Shown in pieces: positions 1-12,306 of a stretch of DNA of 64,000 nucleotides. Under the pieces are notes generated by a model. The model ran no database searches. It saw only the letters and a list, made by a program, of their open reading frames with translations, and was not told where the DNA came from. The DNA comes from Neoechinorhynchus agilis (Eukaryota > Acanthocephala), in contig CM121342.1 in the NCBI GenBank assembly GCA_051530055.1, positions 5,084,001 to 5,148,000 of the forward strand, read 5' to 3'. Made by a program: the position numbers and the translations under genes. How positions within the stretch are numbered: the stretch's first letter is position 1; each line of letters starts with the position of its first letter.

Positions 1-189
1 GTACAGGGTCAACCCTCTTCTGGGACCGAAGCGGAAATCGCATTATCATATTTGGTCAAAAGTCACAAGAGTCAAAGATCACTAAATTTGCAAGATTCAT
101 TAAAATTAGGGAGCGTTGAAGAAGTACAAGTTATGGAGACGGAATTTCCAACACCTTCTGAAATAAATCGATGGAGGTGTTTTCATCAA

Positions 190-775
190 CACTCTACTTC
201 TGAACATAGGCGCCGACGTTTACGAATTCGTCGAAGAGGAGACCTCTCTAGATGATGCTCTGAAAACTTTAGATCGTTTATTCCTTAAAGAAAGCAACGA
301 AATCATGGCCAGGTATTTCTTGTCCATACGATAACAGGCAGACAACGAAGATATCGACAAATTTATTCAATCTCTCCGATCGTCGGCTAAAAATTGTCAT
401 TTCAAAAATGTGTCCGCTGAGGAAGCTCGGGACGATTCCCTTCTCGTGTCGTATTACTGATCTCAACCGACTCTTGCAGTATGATTGGGTTCAAGCATGG
501 GACACCCTCAACAATTTCACACTTAGTACAATTGCCACGAGTAATCGTGAATGCTATGATCAACAACCGACCCCACTTGCGACCAGGTATATGGATGTCT
601 TGGCATCGGCATTTATCTATGGTATCGATACTATCTTACAAAACAATCGAGAATCCGCGGCAATTAGTCTTCTCAAAAATCAATCACGAATAACGACAAT
701 ATCGATGTTCTTAATTCTAAGATGGAGGAATTTACCCTGAAAATAATGGCCGACTTGAGGATCAATGCGGCTATG
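190..775 (+). mobile_element. LTR retrotransposon gag-like fossil
   Basis: A decayed coding stretch whose conceptual translation looks like the Gag of LTR retrotransposons: a Leu/Asp-rich helix, then the pattern 'DKFIQSLRSSAKNCHF' followed by an acidic Arg-Asp segment, as in Ty3/gypsy-type capsid regions. No protease, reverse transcriptase, integrase or LTR was recognised beside it, so this is a partial relic. It is broken in several places and looks old. Its downstream end runs straight into the 59-bp minisatellite, whose first unit is hard to separate from the end of the gag-like sequence. Family assignment rests on motif resemblance only. Confidence 0.5.
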
Positions 776-2866
776 CAACAGTTCAAGTTGGGAGTGATTC
801 GCAAAGTCCCAATGCAACAGATTTGCCGGAAGATGTCGAAATGTAAACTGGAGTGATTCACAAAGTCTCAATGAGTGAGATTTGCCGTATGTAAAAATAT
901 CCACTGGAGTGATTCGTAAAGTTCCAATGCAACAGATTTGCCAGAAGCTGCCAAAATATCCACTGGAGTGATTCGTAAAGTCCCAATGCAACAGATTTGC
1001 CGGAAGCTGCCAAAATATCCACTGGAGTGATTCGTAAAGTTCCAATGCAACAGATTTGCCAGAAGCTGCCAAAATATCCACTGGAGTGATTCGTAAAGTT
1101 TCAACGCGACAGACTTGCCGGAAGATGTCAAAATATCAACTGGAGTGATTCGTAAAGTTCCAATGCAACAGATTTGCCAGAAGCTGCCAAAATATCCACT
1201 GGAGTGATTCGTAAAGTTTCAATGCAACAGACTTGCCGGAAGATGTAAAAATATCCACTGGAGTGATTCACAAAGTTCCAATGCAACAGATTTGCCAGAA
1301 GCTGCCAAAATATCCACTGGAGTGATTCACAAAGTCTCAATGCAACAGATTTGCCAGAAGCCGCCAAAATATCCACTGGAGTGATTCGCAAAGTTTCAAT
1401 GCAACAGATTTGCCAGAAGCTGCCAAAATATCCACTGGAGTGATTCACAAAGTCTCAATGCAACAGATTTGCCGGATGTCAAAATATCCACTGGAGTGAT
1501 TCGCAAAGTTTCAATGCAACTGACATGCCGGAAGATGTAAAAATATCTACTGGAGTGATTCGCAAAGTCCCAATGCAACAGATTTGCCAGAAGCTGCCAA
1601 AATATCCATTGGAGTGATTCACAAAGTTTCAATGCAACTGACTTACCGGAAGATGTAAAAATATCCACTGGAGTGATTCGTTCACGCAACAGATTGCCGA
1701 AGTGAAAATATCACTGGAGTGATTCCAGTTTCAATGACTGACTTGCCGGATGTCAAAATATCCACTGGAGTGATTCGCAAAGTTTCAATGCAACAGATTT
1801 GCCAGAAGATGCCAAAATATCAACTGGAGTGATTCGTAAAGTTTCAATGCAACTGACTTGCCGGAAGATGTAAAAATATCCACTGGAGTTATTCACAAGA
1901 TCTCAATGCAACAGATTTGCCAGAAGATGCCAAAATATCAACTGGAGTGATCCCCAGTCTCAATGAGTGAGATTTGCCGGATGTTAAAATATCCACTGGA
2001 GTGATTCGCAAAGTTTCAATGCAACAGATTTGTCAGAAGCTGCCAAAATATCTACTGGAGTGATTCACAAAGTATCAATGCAACAAATTTGTCAGAAGCT
2101 GCCAAAATATCCATTGGAGTGATTCACAAAGTCACAATGAGTGAGATTTGCCGGAAGCTGCCAAAATATCCACTGGAGTTATTCACAAAGTTTCAATGCA
2201 ACAGATTTGCCAGAAGCTGCCAAAATATCTACTGGAGTGATTCGCAAAGTCCCAATGCAACAGATTTGCCAGAAGCTGCCAAAATATCCACTGGAGTGAT
2301 TCGCAAAGTCACAATGAGTGAGATTTGCCGGAAGCTGCCAAAATATCCACTGGAGGATTCACAAAGTTCATAACAGATTTGCCAGAAGCTGCCAAAATAT
2401 CCACTGGAGTGATTCACAAAGTTTCAATGCAACTGACTTGCCGGAAGATGTCAAAATATCCACTGGAGTGATTCGCAAAGTTTCAATGCAACAGATTTGC
2501 CAGAAGCTGCCAAAATATCCACTGGAGTGATTCGTAAAGTTTCAACGCGACAGACTTGCCGGAAGCTGCCAAAATATCCACTGGAGTGATTCGTAAAGTT
2601 CCAATGCAACAGATTTGCCAGAAGCTGCCAAAATATCCACTGGAGTGATTCGTAAAGTTTCAACGCAACAGACTTGCCGGAAGATGTAAAAATATCCACT
2701 GGAGTGATTCACAAAGTTTCAATGCAACAGATTTGCCGGAAGCTGCCAAATTATCCACTGGAGTGATTCGCAAAGTCCCAATCCAACAGATTTGCCGGAA
2801 GATGTCAAAATATCCAGTGGAGTGATTCGCAAAGTCCCAATGCAACAGATTTGTTAGAAGCTGCCC
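776..2866. repeat. 59-bp minisatellite, about 34 copies
   Basis: A head-to-tail array of a 59-bp unit whose core reads CACTGGAGTGATTCGTAAAG followed by an 'ATGCAACAGATTTGCC' block and 'GAAGCTGCCAAAATAT'. Units differ by point changes and fall into recurring variants: 'CAATGCAACAGATTTGCC', 'CAATGAGTGAGATTTGCC' and 'CAACGCGACAGACTTGCC', combined with 'GAAGCTGCC' or 'GAAGATGTA'. A few units are shortened, for example near 1690-1740 and 2355-2375. Because 59 is not a multiple of three, a read-through frame visits all three phases in turn. Many units lack stops on the minus strand, giving spurious open frames of 82-133 codons. I see no start context or splice signals that would make these a gene. 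Confidence 0.95.
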
Positions 2867-5480
2867 TCAAATAAGAATTTTTATGCATTTAAGCCCGTGG
2901 TCACGCAGAGTCGAGGTGAGTCCGGTGGCCAAGTAGCGCTAACATTAAAATCGAAACACTTCGATCTCAAATAAAGAGAAACTTCGCAAAGATGTATGGG
3001 AGAACTTAGTGGAGCAGGAAACTGGTGACATGAACGCTGTATTGACGGGTACGAGTTGGGGGGGATTATTGATTCTCTGAAATTGATTGCCGAAGAGGAC
3101 GTTAGATGCTCCTGTTAGGTCGGTGGCGGTAAAGTTCCAAAAAATACTGGCTCTTTCGCCTAATAGGGACCGTTTTCACATCAAATACGCCATTTGGTCC
3201 TTGAAACTTCGTATGGCAAATCTTTAGTTATTGATTATGGACGTTAGTCCCAATTCAAATTATAAAACTAGGACTGAAATATTATACAAATGAGCTCAAG
3301 CCGTACATTTTAGGTGTTTTCATCCGATCGACTGGATATTCGTCGCGGTGGCGATCGGCATTCTTTACCGAGAGACGTTCATCTCATCGTGGTTGAAGAG
3401 GGAACGACATTGTTGCTTTACAATAAAAACGAATGTCGAAATGTAGTGGATCAGAACGGTGAAACAGTCTTCATAAACTTGATTTACCAAAATAGAATAA
3501 ATCTCTTGACTGCTCTTTTTTAAACGTTAATACTTAAATTCTTGAAACCGCGCAATGGCTGATATTTCGAAAACCAGAACCTATCCCTCCGATTGTATAG
3601 AACAATAGCAAAATAATCTCCGTCTAGATCAAACGCAGATTTATTCGCCCTTAATAGACGTTTAATCAAACTTAAAGACTTGTATTTTCCTCTGCTGACA
3701 ATCGTAGAAGAGGCCGTTAAACGGCGAAAGCTTGGAAAAACAAAGGACTAATAAATCAGTGCCCCGATTGTCAAAAAAAATTAAGGAAAAAGATCAAACT
3801 TAAAGACCAAAAAAATTTACTACAACTATCTTAAGGAAAAAATGAAGGCAATAGCATTTTACACAACCGATGAATCTCAAGAGAAACAAATTAATTTCAC
3901 TAACAATATTTTAAATACAATTGGAAAGACGACGTTTTGACGTGATTTCCAGAAATCTTACAATGAAACACTAAGACGTCTTTCAGTCCGTTCGAAAGTT
4001 CTATCATCGCCTCCAAAATCGCTCGATTCATCACAGAACAAAACAGAGCGATACGAGGAACACAAACGCAGCAGCGATGGAATGCGGACGGCGATTTGGA
4101 AGGTACGAAAAAACAGAAGAATTCACGGTCCGTGTAATTATTTGGCGCACAAATTAACGTTTTCTAAGATGTTAGGCAGAAGAGTTCAATTTTGAACTTA
4201 CGGGCAGCTTCTAGTTTCCTCGATTAGAAACTAACAATCGATTTTAAAGCGGTTTTGGTCACTTAATTCAGTTCATAAATCGCAGCGTATTGGCAATAAA
4301 GAAAAAACCCTTTAAGATCCAATCATATTGATCGATTAGAACCCTAACCAGAAACTTTAAGAACCATTTCGTTGCGGCAAACGGCCACAGAATGTTTTGA
4401 AAAGGTTCACTCCCCTCCGTGTAGAGATTGCTTTCTGGCTCCGTTTCTCGGATACAAAACCTCATCTCCTGGAAAAGGATGAACCTCGTGCCCAGTCGAC
4501 ATCTTCAAACGTAAATCGGAAAGCATATTTCGCCTATCTCACTAAACAATGGCCATTGGTCGTGCCTAAACAATCATTATCAAACGATTACTTGATGGGC
4601 TCGTTAATTCAAAAAGGACAGCTCAAAAAGAAACAATCATCTCATCTTTGGAACGGCGAGGTTCTATTTAACAACCCAAAAATGACTCTCACTCTTTCAC
4701 GATTTCCTAAATTCCAAATTCCCCAAGGAAATCGTCACAGTCTCCATGACCTCACAAAAAGTTCAATTCCTCACCAGAGGACTTCATACAAGAAAAATAC
4801 AGGAGTTACTCTAGGAAATCGGGTTAACCGACTTCAATCGCAATGGTCGAAGTCTCTAGACAAGTTCGAGATCATTTATGTTCCTGCGGTTTTGAGATTC
4901 GCTTCTCGCCAACGACTACTTATTGGAGGTCGATTGTGCTATATCATTTCGCATGGGCGATCTTCAAAAAATTGGAACCGAAATACCTTGATATTTCCGT
5001 TCATCTTTATTTTTCATCGCTTACTCTTTTTTTTAGCGCTTCATACAACGCAAATGGAACCTTCCAGGTTGTTCCTTGTACATTTTCTAGCCTGGACATC
5101 CTTGACTGCTCCAACGGTGCTAGAAAATCCTTACGAATCATAGTTTCCACCGCCTGGGCGTCCACTTCGTCTTCGGTAATATTGTGCACTCGAATTATTC
5201 GAGCCTCCGTAATCTTTGGTTATCTCGTTTTTGAACCAAATGTGATCTGCGCATCTCAGGACCCTAAGGTATCGATCTTCGTTTCTTTAAACGCTCTGAT
5301 GGTTTGCGCTTTGATAATTGATTCAGCGGACCCTGTTTCAAAGTCGGGACTGCTCTTTTTTACCCTTCACGTTTCTAATCCACCTTAGCATCCTATCATG
5401 ATTTAATACTGCTAATGGTTATTCTGTAAATCGCTCAACAACAAAAACCCACTCTCGTAGCCGCCAGCACCAAGTCATAC
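2867..5480. other. Gene-poor stretch with decayed frames
   Basis: No gene could be supported here. A 69-codon open frame at 3314-3523 (+) begins with a non-ATG codon and resembles nothing I know. A 248-codon open frame at 4397-5143 (+) also lacks an ATG start and has a basic, low-information composition. On the minus strand, 5390-5007 reads as one broken frame whose last 60 codons are acidic and helix-like ('VHNITEDEVDAQAVETMIRK'). That is reminiscent of the gag-like first protein of retroelements, but I cannot assign it. The stretch is probably repeat debris. Confidence 0.4.
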
Positions 5481-5487
5481 AGTATCG

Positions 5488-5826
5488 GTGAGTGTACGTG
5501 TATGTGAGTGATGTGAGTGTATGTGAGTGTATGTGAGTTTATGTGAGTGTATGTGAGTTTATGTGAGTTTATGTGAGTGTATGTGAGTTTATGATAGTTT
5601 ATGTGAGTGTATGTGAGTTTATGTGAGTCTATGTGAGTCTATGTGAGTGTACGTGTATGTGAGTGTATGTGTATGCGGTTTTGTGTGAGTGTGAGTGTGT
5701 GCATGTGAGCGCGAGTGTACGTGTATGTTAGTTTATGTGAGTGTATGTGAGTATAGGTGAGTTAATGTGAGCGTATGTGAGTGTGAGTGTGTGTGAGTGT
5801 ACGTGTATGTGAGTGTGGGTATGTGT
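5488..5826. repeat. TATGTGAGTG microsatellite
   Basis: About 340 bp of a 10-bp repeat, consensus TATGTGAGTG, with frequent TATGTGAGTT variants and interruptions by GTACGTGTATG and plain GTGTGAGT stretches. It ends about 55 bp short of the stop codon of the minus-strand gene that follows, in that gene's 3' flank. Confidence 0.95.
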
Positions 5827-5881
5827 CCCTTGCTAGCACACACAAAAAATGAATATTGACAATCCTTTTAGAACGGAGCGA

Positions 5882-6636
5882 TTATTGCTCGTCGGGTTGT
5901 ACACCATTTTCGACCGAGACTATGCAATGGTCAGTTACGTTATTGGTGAAAACATCTTCATGTTTCAGATTAAATAGAAGATCATCTGATTGGGCTGAAT
6001 CGGACGAATGGATTTCCTCGTCCTTTAGTTTTGCTGCTACTTCATTTCCTGTATTTATCGGATCAACTTCGGTTTCAGAAGAGGAGGCACTATGGATTGA
6101 GTTATCAGCTACGGATAAAGGCGTCACATAGATTGCCTTGAATGAGTGAGTGTTAATCCTGTTTTTCTTAGAATCTTCGAATTCAGGATATCCAATAACG
6201 TTGCAGCCTAATCGATTGGCCAGCATATAGGTTTCCACCGTCGGTTCATGCTTGCCGAATATCGTTTTCCCTTCGCCTTTAGCGCGTGTAAACTGCCTGA
6301 CCTCGACAGTGTCATGAAAGGAAACCGTACGAGACCTTCGTAAAAAGACGAACGATCGATCCTATTTAGCTCACCCTCCCTTCCCCGTCGATTCGTTCAT
6401 TTCTCTTGGACTTTTCTGTCAATCGACGAAACCTGTTCGTCATTCTCATTCAACGATCTCTCGTTGTTGCAGGTTAGACTGCGAATAATACGACCCTTCT
6501 TGAGAATCGAAGGGCCCGCTGTTGAACTTTGACTCAGCTGCGGGGGTTTCTGGCTAGGCGGCAATGATTGCTTATCGTGAAGATCACCATCCGATCGACG
6601 GCGTGGTCTAAGGTTCAGTAACTTTGCGAACTTCAT
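5882..6636 (-). CDS. Putative PP1-docking protein, two exons
   Basis: Not a named family. Exon 1 (6636-6433) starts at ATG. A 70-nt intron (6432-6363/6362, GTTTCG...AAATAG) joins it in phase 0 to exon 2 (6361-5882), giving about 227 residues. Exon 1 encodes a basic, Ser/Pro-rich tail with 'GRIIRSLTCNNERS'. Exon 2 opens with 'RRSRTVSFHDTVEVRQF', which contains an RVxF-class site (R-T-V-S-F) of the kind that docks regulators onto protein phosphatase 1, set in an acidic 'HDTVEV' context as in known PP1 regulators. A compact stretch 'LANRLGCNVIGYPEFE' follows, then an acidic Ser/Thr/Glu-rich C-terminus. The intron and motif are what I see; a PP1 regulatory role is inference. The splice junction is unconfirmed. 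Confidence 0.6.
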
Positions 6637-9276
6637 TTCAGATATGTTGATGGCGTTAAGTCTAAATTAATTGACCTTTATTTTCTTAACGGAAAAAGAT
6701 TGAGATGTTGAATTGAAAGAAAAAGAAAAGGAGATACGACTCAGGTAATTCGAAAACTTTTGAATCAAAAGGAAAACAATTATTCACGCCCGCCTCTCGT
6801 GTTTTTTGACGACAAAAAAATGAGTAAGTTGTAGTGTTCTATTCACCGTGAAACGTGAGATGTAAACACCATTAAACTCTTGCAATTTTTTTAAATTACC
6901 TTGAGAGTTTAGTCTTGGAGAACACGCTTCAAAAACGTAGTCGTTAAGGTGAACGAAAATTTAAAGCGCTAAGGAATCATAATGTAGTCTGCAGACTCGC
7001 AGTAGATATTATCGAAATTCATTGGGTTTTTTAGAATCGCAAAAACAAGAAATTTTTGGCGTGAAGACGGCGAGGGCTTTAAATTTCAGAAATCCTTATA
7101 AAATATTTCGTTGCTTGTTGTTTGAAAAAATGATTACACCAAAAAACCTAGCAAATCCTTTCTGATTTTGCTCTATTCGAGTAGAATTTCAAAAGCGAGA
7201 TTAAAGCGTTTAAGTCACAGTTTTTGGCGAGGTTTCATTTGAATAGCAAAAAGGACAACATCGACTGATTTTTCAACCGCATGTTATCCTTTTCGATTGT
7301 CCTTATCGGTTGAAAACAAATGTTTTCATTTCGGACACTGATATTTCGGAATTTTCTTCTCCAAGATCTCACAATTAATCGTGTGAATGACAATCAAAAA
7401 GCTTAAATTTAAAGCTAAGGTCAAAAAAGCTTATAATGTGGACCTGCTTGAAATTCCAAGAACTTAAGCGAGAAATCACAGGATCAATAATGAGCGCAGT
7501 TTAAAAAAAAGGTTTAAATTGATATTGCCCCGAAATAGTTTATCCGGAAACAAATGCGCTTAAAAGGATACAATGTCGATCAATAATTTTCTAACCTTCA
7601 GCAAGATTTAATGAAGATTTATTTAAATTTTTATGCACTCACGTATTATTGTTAGGTTAGAAGACGATGCTTAAGTTTACCAAGTCCTACAAAATACCAA
7701 AACGTATTTTCTAAAGTCTTGGGACTTTTAAAAAGGTCATTTTCTAACAAAAAGGCAAATATGTCTTGAAAGTTTCTACCATAATCGATCTTTTCCCAAT
7801 AAATTTTGAAATGTCTCAATGTTCACTCACTTTGAACCTCTACGGATATTTTCTCATAGTGATAATATGTGCTTAAATAATTCTCAGAGCTCTTTAGAAT
7901 AAAAAAAGTACATTTTAATTCGATAGTCGACGACTTGGCAAATACAAAAATCAACAGCATTTGGCTATCGGATACCGGGACGCGTTTGCGAATTAAGGAG
8001 AAAAAAAATAATATATAACGTCAAAAGAATGAGGCCTTAAAAAGTTTTTCAAATGTAATTTACCGTTCTTTTTTAAAAAAGGGGAGCAGATTTTAATTAT
8101 ATATTTCATTATTTTTAAAACCAAACCGGCTTTTTTATCATTGAAAACGATCACTTATTCCAGAAGCTCACTTAGAATTTCTTTTATCTCCCCTTTTTTT
8201 CAACCGTTCACATCATTGGCTACAGACGTTCACCATAACGCTAATGTTTCTATTTTGTTAAAAAAAGTCAACTTTGTACGCCTCGAATAGAGATTGATGA
8301 CTAAACTGCTCGTGACGGTTTAGGTTGACTCACATTGGTTTTCATTAGAATACTTTTGGGCTTTGCGATTGTCAATGCAACTTGGGAAAAAGGATAGATT
8401 AAAAGGATCGAGGAAGATGAGGATTATCGCGAAATTTCTTTGTTTTCGAGACAGAATATTACGAAGTTCTGTTGATGCAGTACACGCTCTCAACGATTTT
8501 TCGGCGAGATTCTACACCCTAAGATGCCAAATGACGAAAGGGACCACTTAGAGTTCTTTTTTCAGTCATAAATAACCAATAAAAAAGAGAAAGACGTTTG
8601 CGCTCATACGACGTCTCTAACCATTAAATCGGCGATTTATACCGAGAAGAGCGCGTTCCTGTAAGTTATATTCTTACCAACATTATCTCCCTCTACCAGC
8701 AACCACATTCGCGTTACGATGCGGAAAACTCAAATATCACTCACACTCACGACGAGCGAGCTGTCATAGAGCATTCACAGCGCTACCGAAAAGCGTTATT
8801 ACAAAAAAAAGAGCCACAAACAGTTTCAAAAAACAACATACGTTGTGTTCAATGAAGCCCAAAGACATCAAAACAATCTAGTCAAAAGATCGTTCATTTG
8901 ATATTCTGAACCTGGAATCAGCATGTAGCTAGTTTTTTGAGCGCAACTATTGGAAATCGTGTCATGTTCACATCTTTTTTTGAACGCCTTCCTTTGGTTT
9001 CTTTTGTTACATTCAAATGACTGCTAATAAACTAAAGCTTCAGTCGAAGAGGAGACAAAAAAACGGGGGGGGAGAACCCTCTCTTTTTTGGTCGATTGAA
9101 CAATCGAGCAGGTTTGCGGTCATCACACAAATTTCAAACCTTCTCCTCCTCCTTTGGTTTTAGAAAATCATCTTACCTAATGATGAGAACTTGTAGATCT
9201 CCTTCTCCACAAAAAAAGGAATCACGCACTCCAATTCATTGCTGCAAGGTCCTCTCGAACACTCTTCTTTTTCGAG
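6637..9276. other. Intergenic region, no gene seen
   Basis: AT-rich sequence with many poly-A/T runs and stops in all frames. The only open frame of note, 8363-8551 (+, 62 codons), does not start with ATG and shows no conserved pattern. I saw no RNA gene or repeat family. It probably holds the 3' flank of the Ser-rich gene and the 5' flank of the PP1-docking gene. Confidence 0.5.
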
Positions 9277-10355
9277 TTAGTCAATCCACTGCCTCCGTAT
9301 TCCCGAATTTTTGCCATTCTTGTCTCGCCTATCTTCAAGATTGCCATCTCGGCGATGTCTATGTAGCTGTTCTCTTAATTCAGAGGTCCGTGTGCTCCTG
9401 ACAAACGGCTTTTGTCGTTTCGCAAGCCTCGCTGTAGCGTTCGCGCTTACAATGCTACTCGACATTTCTTCGTCGATTCGTATTGTTCGTTGGAGGCTTT
9501 TAAGCGTTGATGTTGAATCACTGGTGGTGGTGGTGGTGGTGGTGGTCGTGATTGCGTTCACTGGTGGTTCTGGGGACGTAAAACGAGGTCGTTTGCACAC
9601 ATCGATTGATCCTACAGATTCTGATCGGCGGATTGGCGTCGATATGGGCACCATTTGAGAAGCATCGAGTTTAAGAGAACGTGTTAAAAGTGCTTCTATG
9701 ACAGTCCGATCTCTTTCAGCGCAGCTAGATCCACTTGTGGTGTTTAGAGACGACGAAGACACATCAATGGGATTCGTGAGCCATCTTGTACGGCACGATT
9801 ATCCGTTTTTCCAGAAGAAGAAGAAGAAATGTTCTTCATTTGTGAACCTAAAGGACGAAGGCAGATAATCTGTGCTTTATAGTATCCTGCGGAGGATGGA
9901 TCATCTTGGCACTCATACAACAACAATGTACTTTGACCAGTCGTCTGTTTGTTACAAGAAGAACAAGTAACACTTTCAGTAGTTGTTTTGGCAGGAGTAA
10001 GCGGTGGATCAGTGATTGGACTAAGATTTCCTTCTAAACCTTCTCCATCTTCCTCATCAACATAGTTGTGTATACAGTCATCGTCGAAGCAAGTCGGTCT
10101 GATTGCCTGGTCGTATGGCCATTTATTCGAACATCTTCTCAATCGGCAATTATAATCCGGATATCCACTTTCCGAAGCAGGACCAGGGGTACTCACATAA
10201 GAAAGACATGCCCCACGGGTTGAATATTCACTACTAAAAGAACTATGAAGCGAAGGAAGCTCGTCTGTGCTGATCGAGCATAGACTGACGTTTCCGGTAG
10301 CGGAATTCGAGCTTCCAGCACTCTGATTCCCGTCGTTATCACTCGTAGTGAACAT
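9277..10355 (-). CDS. Ser/Thr-rich hypothetical protein, at least two exons
   Basis: Unrecognised. The first coding block runs from the ATG at 10355 to about 9780 and encodes a Ser-rich start ('MFTTSDNDGNQSAGSS'), a Cys/Arg patch ('CRLRRCSNKWPYDQ'), an acidic stretch and a Cys pair ('SSCNKQ'). The second block, about 9775-9277, is in a different frame and encodes a Thr run (ten residues, from GGT/GTG repeats near 9522-9550) and a basic C-terminus rich in Arg ('RTSELREQLHRHRR'). The two blocks overlap by a few codons in different frames, so an intron or a frame change lies near 9700-9870. I found no unique GT-AG pair that restores phase. Composition suggests a largely disordered, possibly nuclear, protein. 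Confidence 0.5.
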
Positions 10356-10945
10356 CTTCAACAACGCGCAAAACTTTCACACACGGCCAATGTGCGCTTT
10401 TGCGCTCGAAAAATGATTTGATAAAAACAACAACAACAACGATGGTGGTGGTGAGAAGGCTCTGAGCGAATCGTATGAAACTGACGGTGAGTTTTGGTCA
10501 GAGTTGCCACCGTCCATAATTAACGAGGACGTCACAAGCCTCTCAAATCACCATCGGAGTTTCTTCGTCAAATTTTAGAACAAATTCGAATTTCATTCTT
10601 TTCATGTTCACAACTTCCTCCTTTTCGTCCAATTCTGCAACTGTCGTCATGATTGTTCGACAGCTTAAAGACATCCGAAAATCAATAGACACTCACACAA
10701 AAATCAAGGAGATAACTTCTTTTCGTAGAGAAGCGGGGGACAAAGAGCCAATCACGATAGACGACACAAAAATGAGCGCCGATGAATTCTTCCGTGCGTC
10801 TTGCGTCAATCTTTTTTCTGGAATCGTCCATTTTTGGGGGTGTTTTAACTTTTTTCAGCGTGAGACACCTTTTTTCTACAATTGAGACTTGTAATTGGGT
10901 GAATCGTTTGACAAATACGACCCCTAAGAGTTTATTTTTCACACC

Positions 10946-11165
10946 GTGACAATTCAAACAATCTGGTACACCACCGTCCGCAAAATCTTAGCTTCTCTCC
11001 TTCCTCGGCTGTCGCTTTCACGCTGGCAGCATTGCCTCGTTGTACTGCGAGGGAGATATTTTGTCGAAGGAATACGCCTGCTCCTGAGTCTCCGGTCGTT
11101 TCTCTCAATTCCTTCGAGAGATCCTGCCGAAGGGGCCAAAATAGTGAGCCCTCGTGCCTGAGTCG
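10946..11165 (-). mobile_element. LINE 3'-end fragment (PD-(D/E)XK-like C-terminus family)
   Basis: The minus strand encodes 'DLSKELRETTGDSGAGVF' and 'LRQNISLAVQRGNAASVK', the very C-terminus of a widespread metazoan non-LTR retrotransposon protein. It matches the larger copy at 43542-44239 over almost its whole length at DNA level. Both copies end at the same 3' terminus, ACAATTCAAACAATCTG on the plus strand, which marks the element's end. This copy is short, 5' truncated and has an internal loss compared with the larger copy. It stops 55 bp before the SEC13 start codon, so it may lie in the SEC13 promoter or 5' leader. Confidence 0.8.
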
Positions 11166-11219
11166 TATATCTAAAATCATTTTTGGTTTCGACTAAAGTC
11201 TTTTTTTGTTGCTCATAAG

Positions 11220-12306
11220 ATGAATCGTGCTGGTAGTTCAATCGATACGGGCCATACGGATATTGTTCACGACGCCAAGGCCGATTTCTATGGAAAATTG
11301 TTGGCAACGTGTTCAAGCGACAACACCATTCGAATCTTTCAAAAATCGGGCACTTCAATAACCTTTCAAAAGGAATTAAAAGGTCACCGTGGTCCGGTTT
11401 GGCAGCTCGATTGGTCTCATCCAATGTTCGATAGTCTTCTCGTTTCATGCAGTTATGACCGAACTGTTCGTGTTTGGAGAACCGAAGCGCCCGACATTTG
11501 GGTAACGGTCTACGAATACGACCATCAGGACGCTTCGGTCGATTGCGTGTGCTTCGGTCCGGCTCTTTTCGGAGCTCAATTTGCATGCGGATGCGCCGAT
11601 GGTGTTATAAGCATTCTTAGGTTAACGACGGACGCCAAAGCGGATCATGAATTCGGCTCTAGGACGGAGATTCGTATCTCGAATTCTCGTGAGACACGAA
11701 TCACCGGGTGGATTCAATGCCGGCACTGCTCAATGGAAATTGTCAAGGATCCCAAAAGCACACGACCTCGGCGTAAACGCCATTTCATGGTGTCAAAGTC
11801 ATTACCTGCCTCAAACCGATCCAATCGATCGGAAATTCGTTTCCGCTGGTTCAGATGGTCTCGTAAAAGTGTGGAAAGCTCCCGTGTCCGTCGACGAATG
11901 GGTAATGGAAAGTGTTTTAAGTGGAGGCCACGATGATTGGGTCAGAGACGTTAAATGGATCTATCCAACGCCAGCCGTGAAGGCCACCAGAATCGCCAGT
12001 GTCGGTCAGGATAAACGTCTTATTGTATGGCAACAAGTGAGAGAAAAGGGAGAAATGGCGTTCTCCAAAAAGCAAGTTATTACGTTCGAAGATGTTCTGT
12101 GGTCAATCGATTCATTGCCTCACGAAAATGTGGTTGCTGTCAGTGGACGAGATAACAAAGTTCATCTGCTTCGTGAAATTGAAGGACTTTTTGTGAGAAC
12201 TCTTGATACCAGCATGGAAATGGACTTGGAACAAGGAGAAATGGGCTTTGGACCAGCTGATGAGGAAAGGGAAAATCATGGAAATAGCACTCCAAGTGCA
12301 CAATAA
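11220..12306 (+). CDS. SEC13: SEC13, COPII coat / nuclear pore WD40 protein
   Basis: SEC13 pairs with SEC31 in the COPII vesicle cage and is also part of the Nup84/Nup107 Y-complex. The start is the ATG of 'MNRAGSSIDTGHTDIVHDAK', the usual SEC13 opening. WD40 repeats follow, with 'LATCSSDNTIRIF', 'ELKGHRGPVWQLDWSHPMF', 'LLVSCSYDRTVRVW', 'SAGSDGLVKVWK' and 'IASVGQDKRLIVWQQ'. The reading frame changes at a 49-nt intron (11621-11669, GTTAAC...ACGGAG) that keeps phase, giving about 345 residues (the family is usually about 320). The extra length is near the junction ('SRILVRHESPGGFNAG') and in a hydrophilic C-terminal tail. The stop codon TAA lies inside an AATAAA hexamer (12302-12307), so the 3' UTR may be very short. 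The gene converges on the Pro/Gln-rich gene. Confidence 0.93.

Noticed and set aside
680-2845. Several minus-strand frames of 61-133 codons
   Set aside because: They are translations of the 59-bp minisatellite in rotating phases, not genes.
4397-5143. 248-codon open frame (+)
   Set aside because: No ATG start, biased basic composition, no recognisable motif and no splice partners; probably chance in a stop-poor stretch.
10954-11586. 210-codon frame antisense to SEC13
   Set aside because: Overlaps SEC13 exon 1 on the other strand and the LINE tail; a shadow of coding bias.
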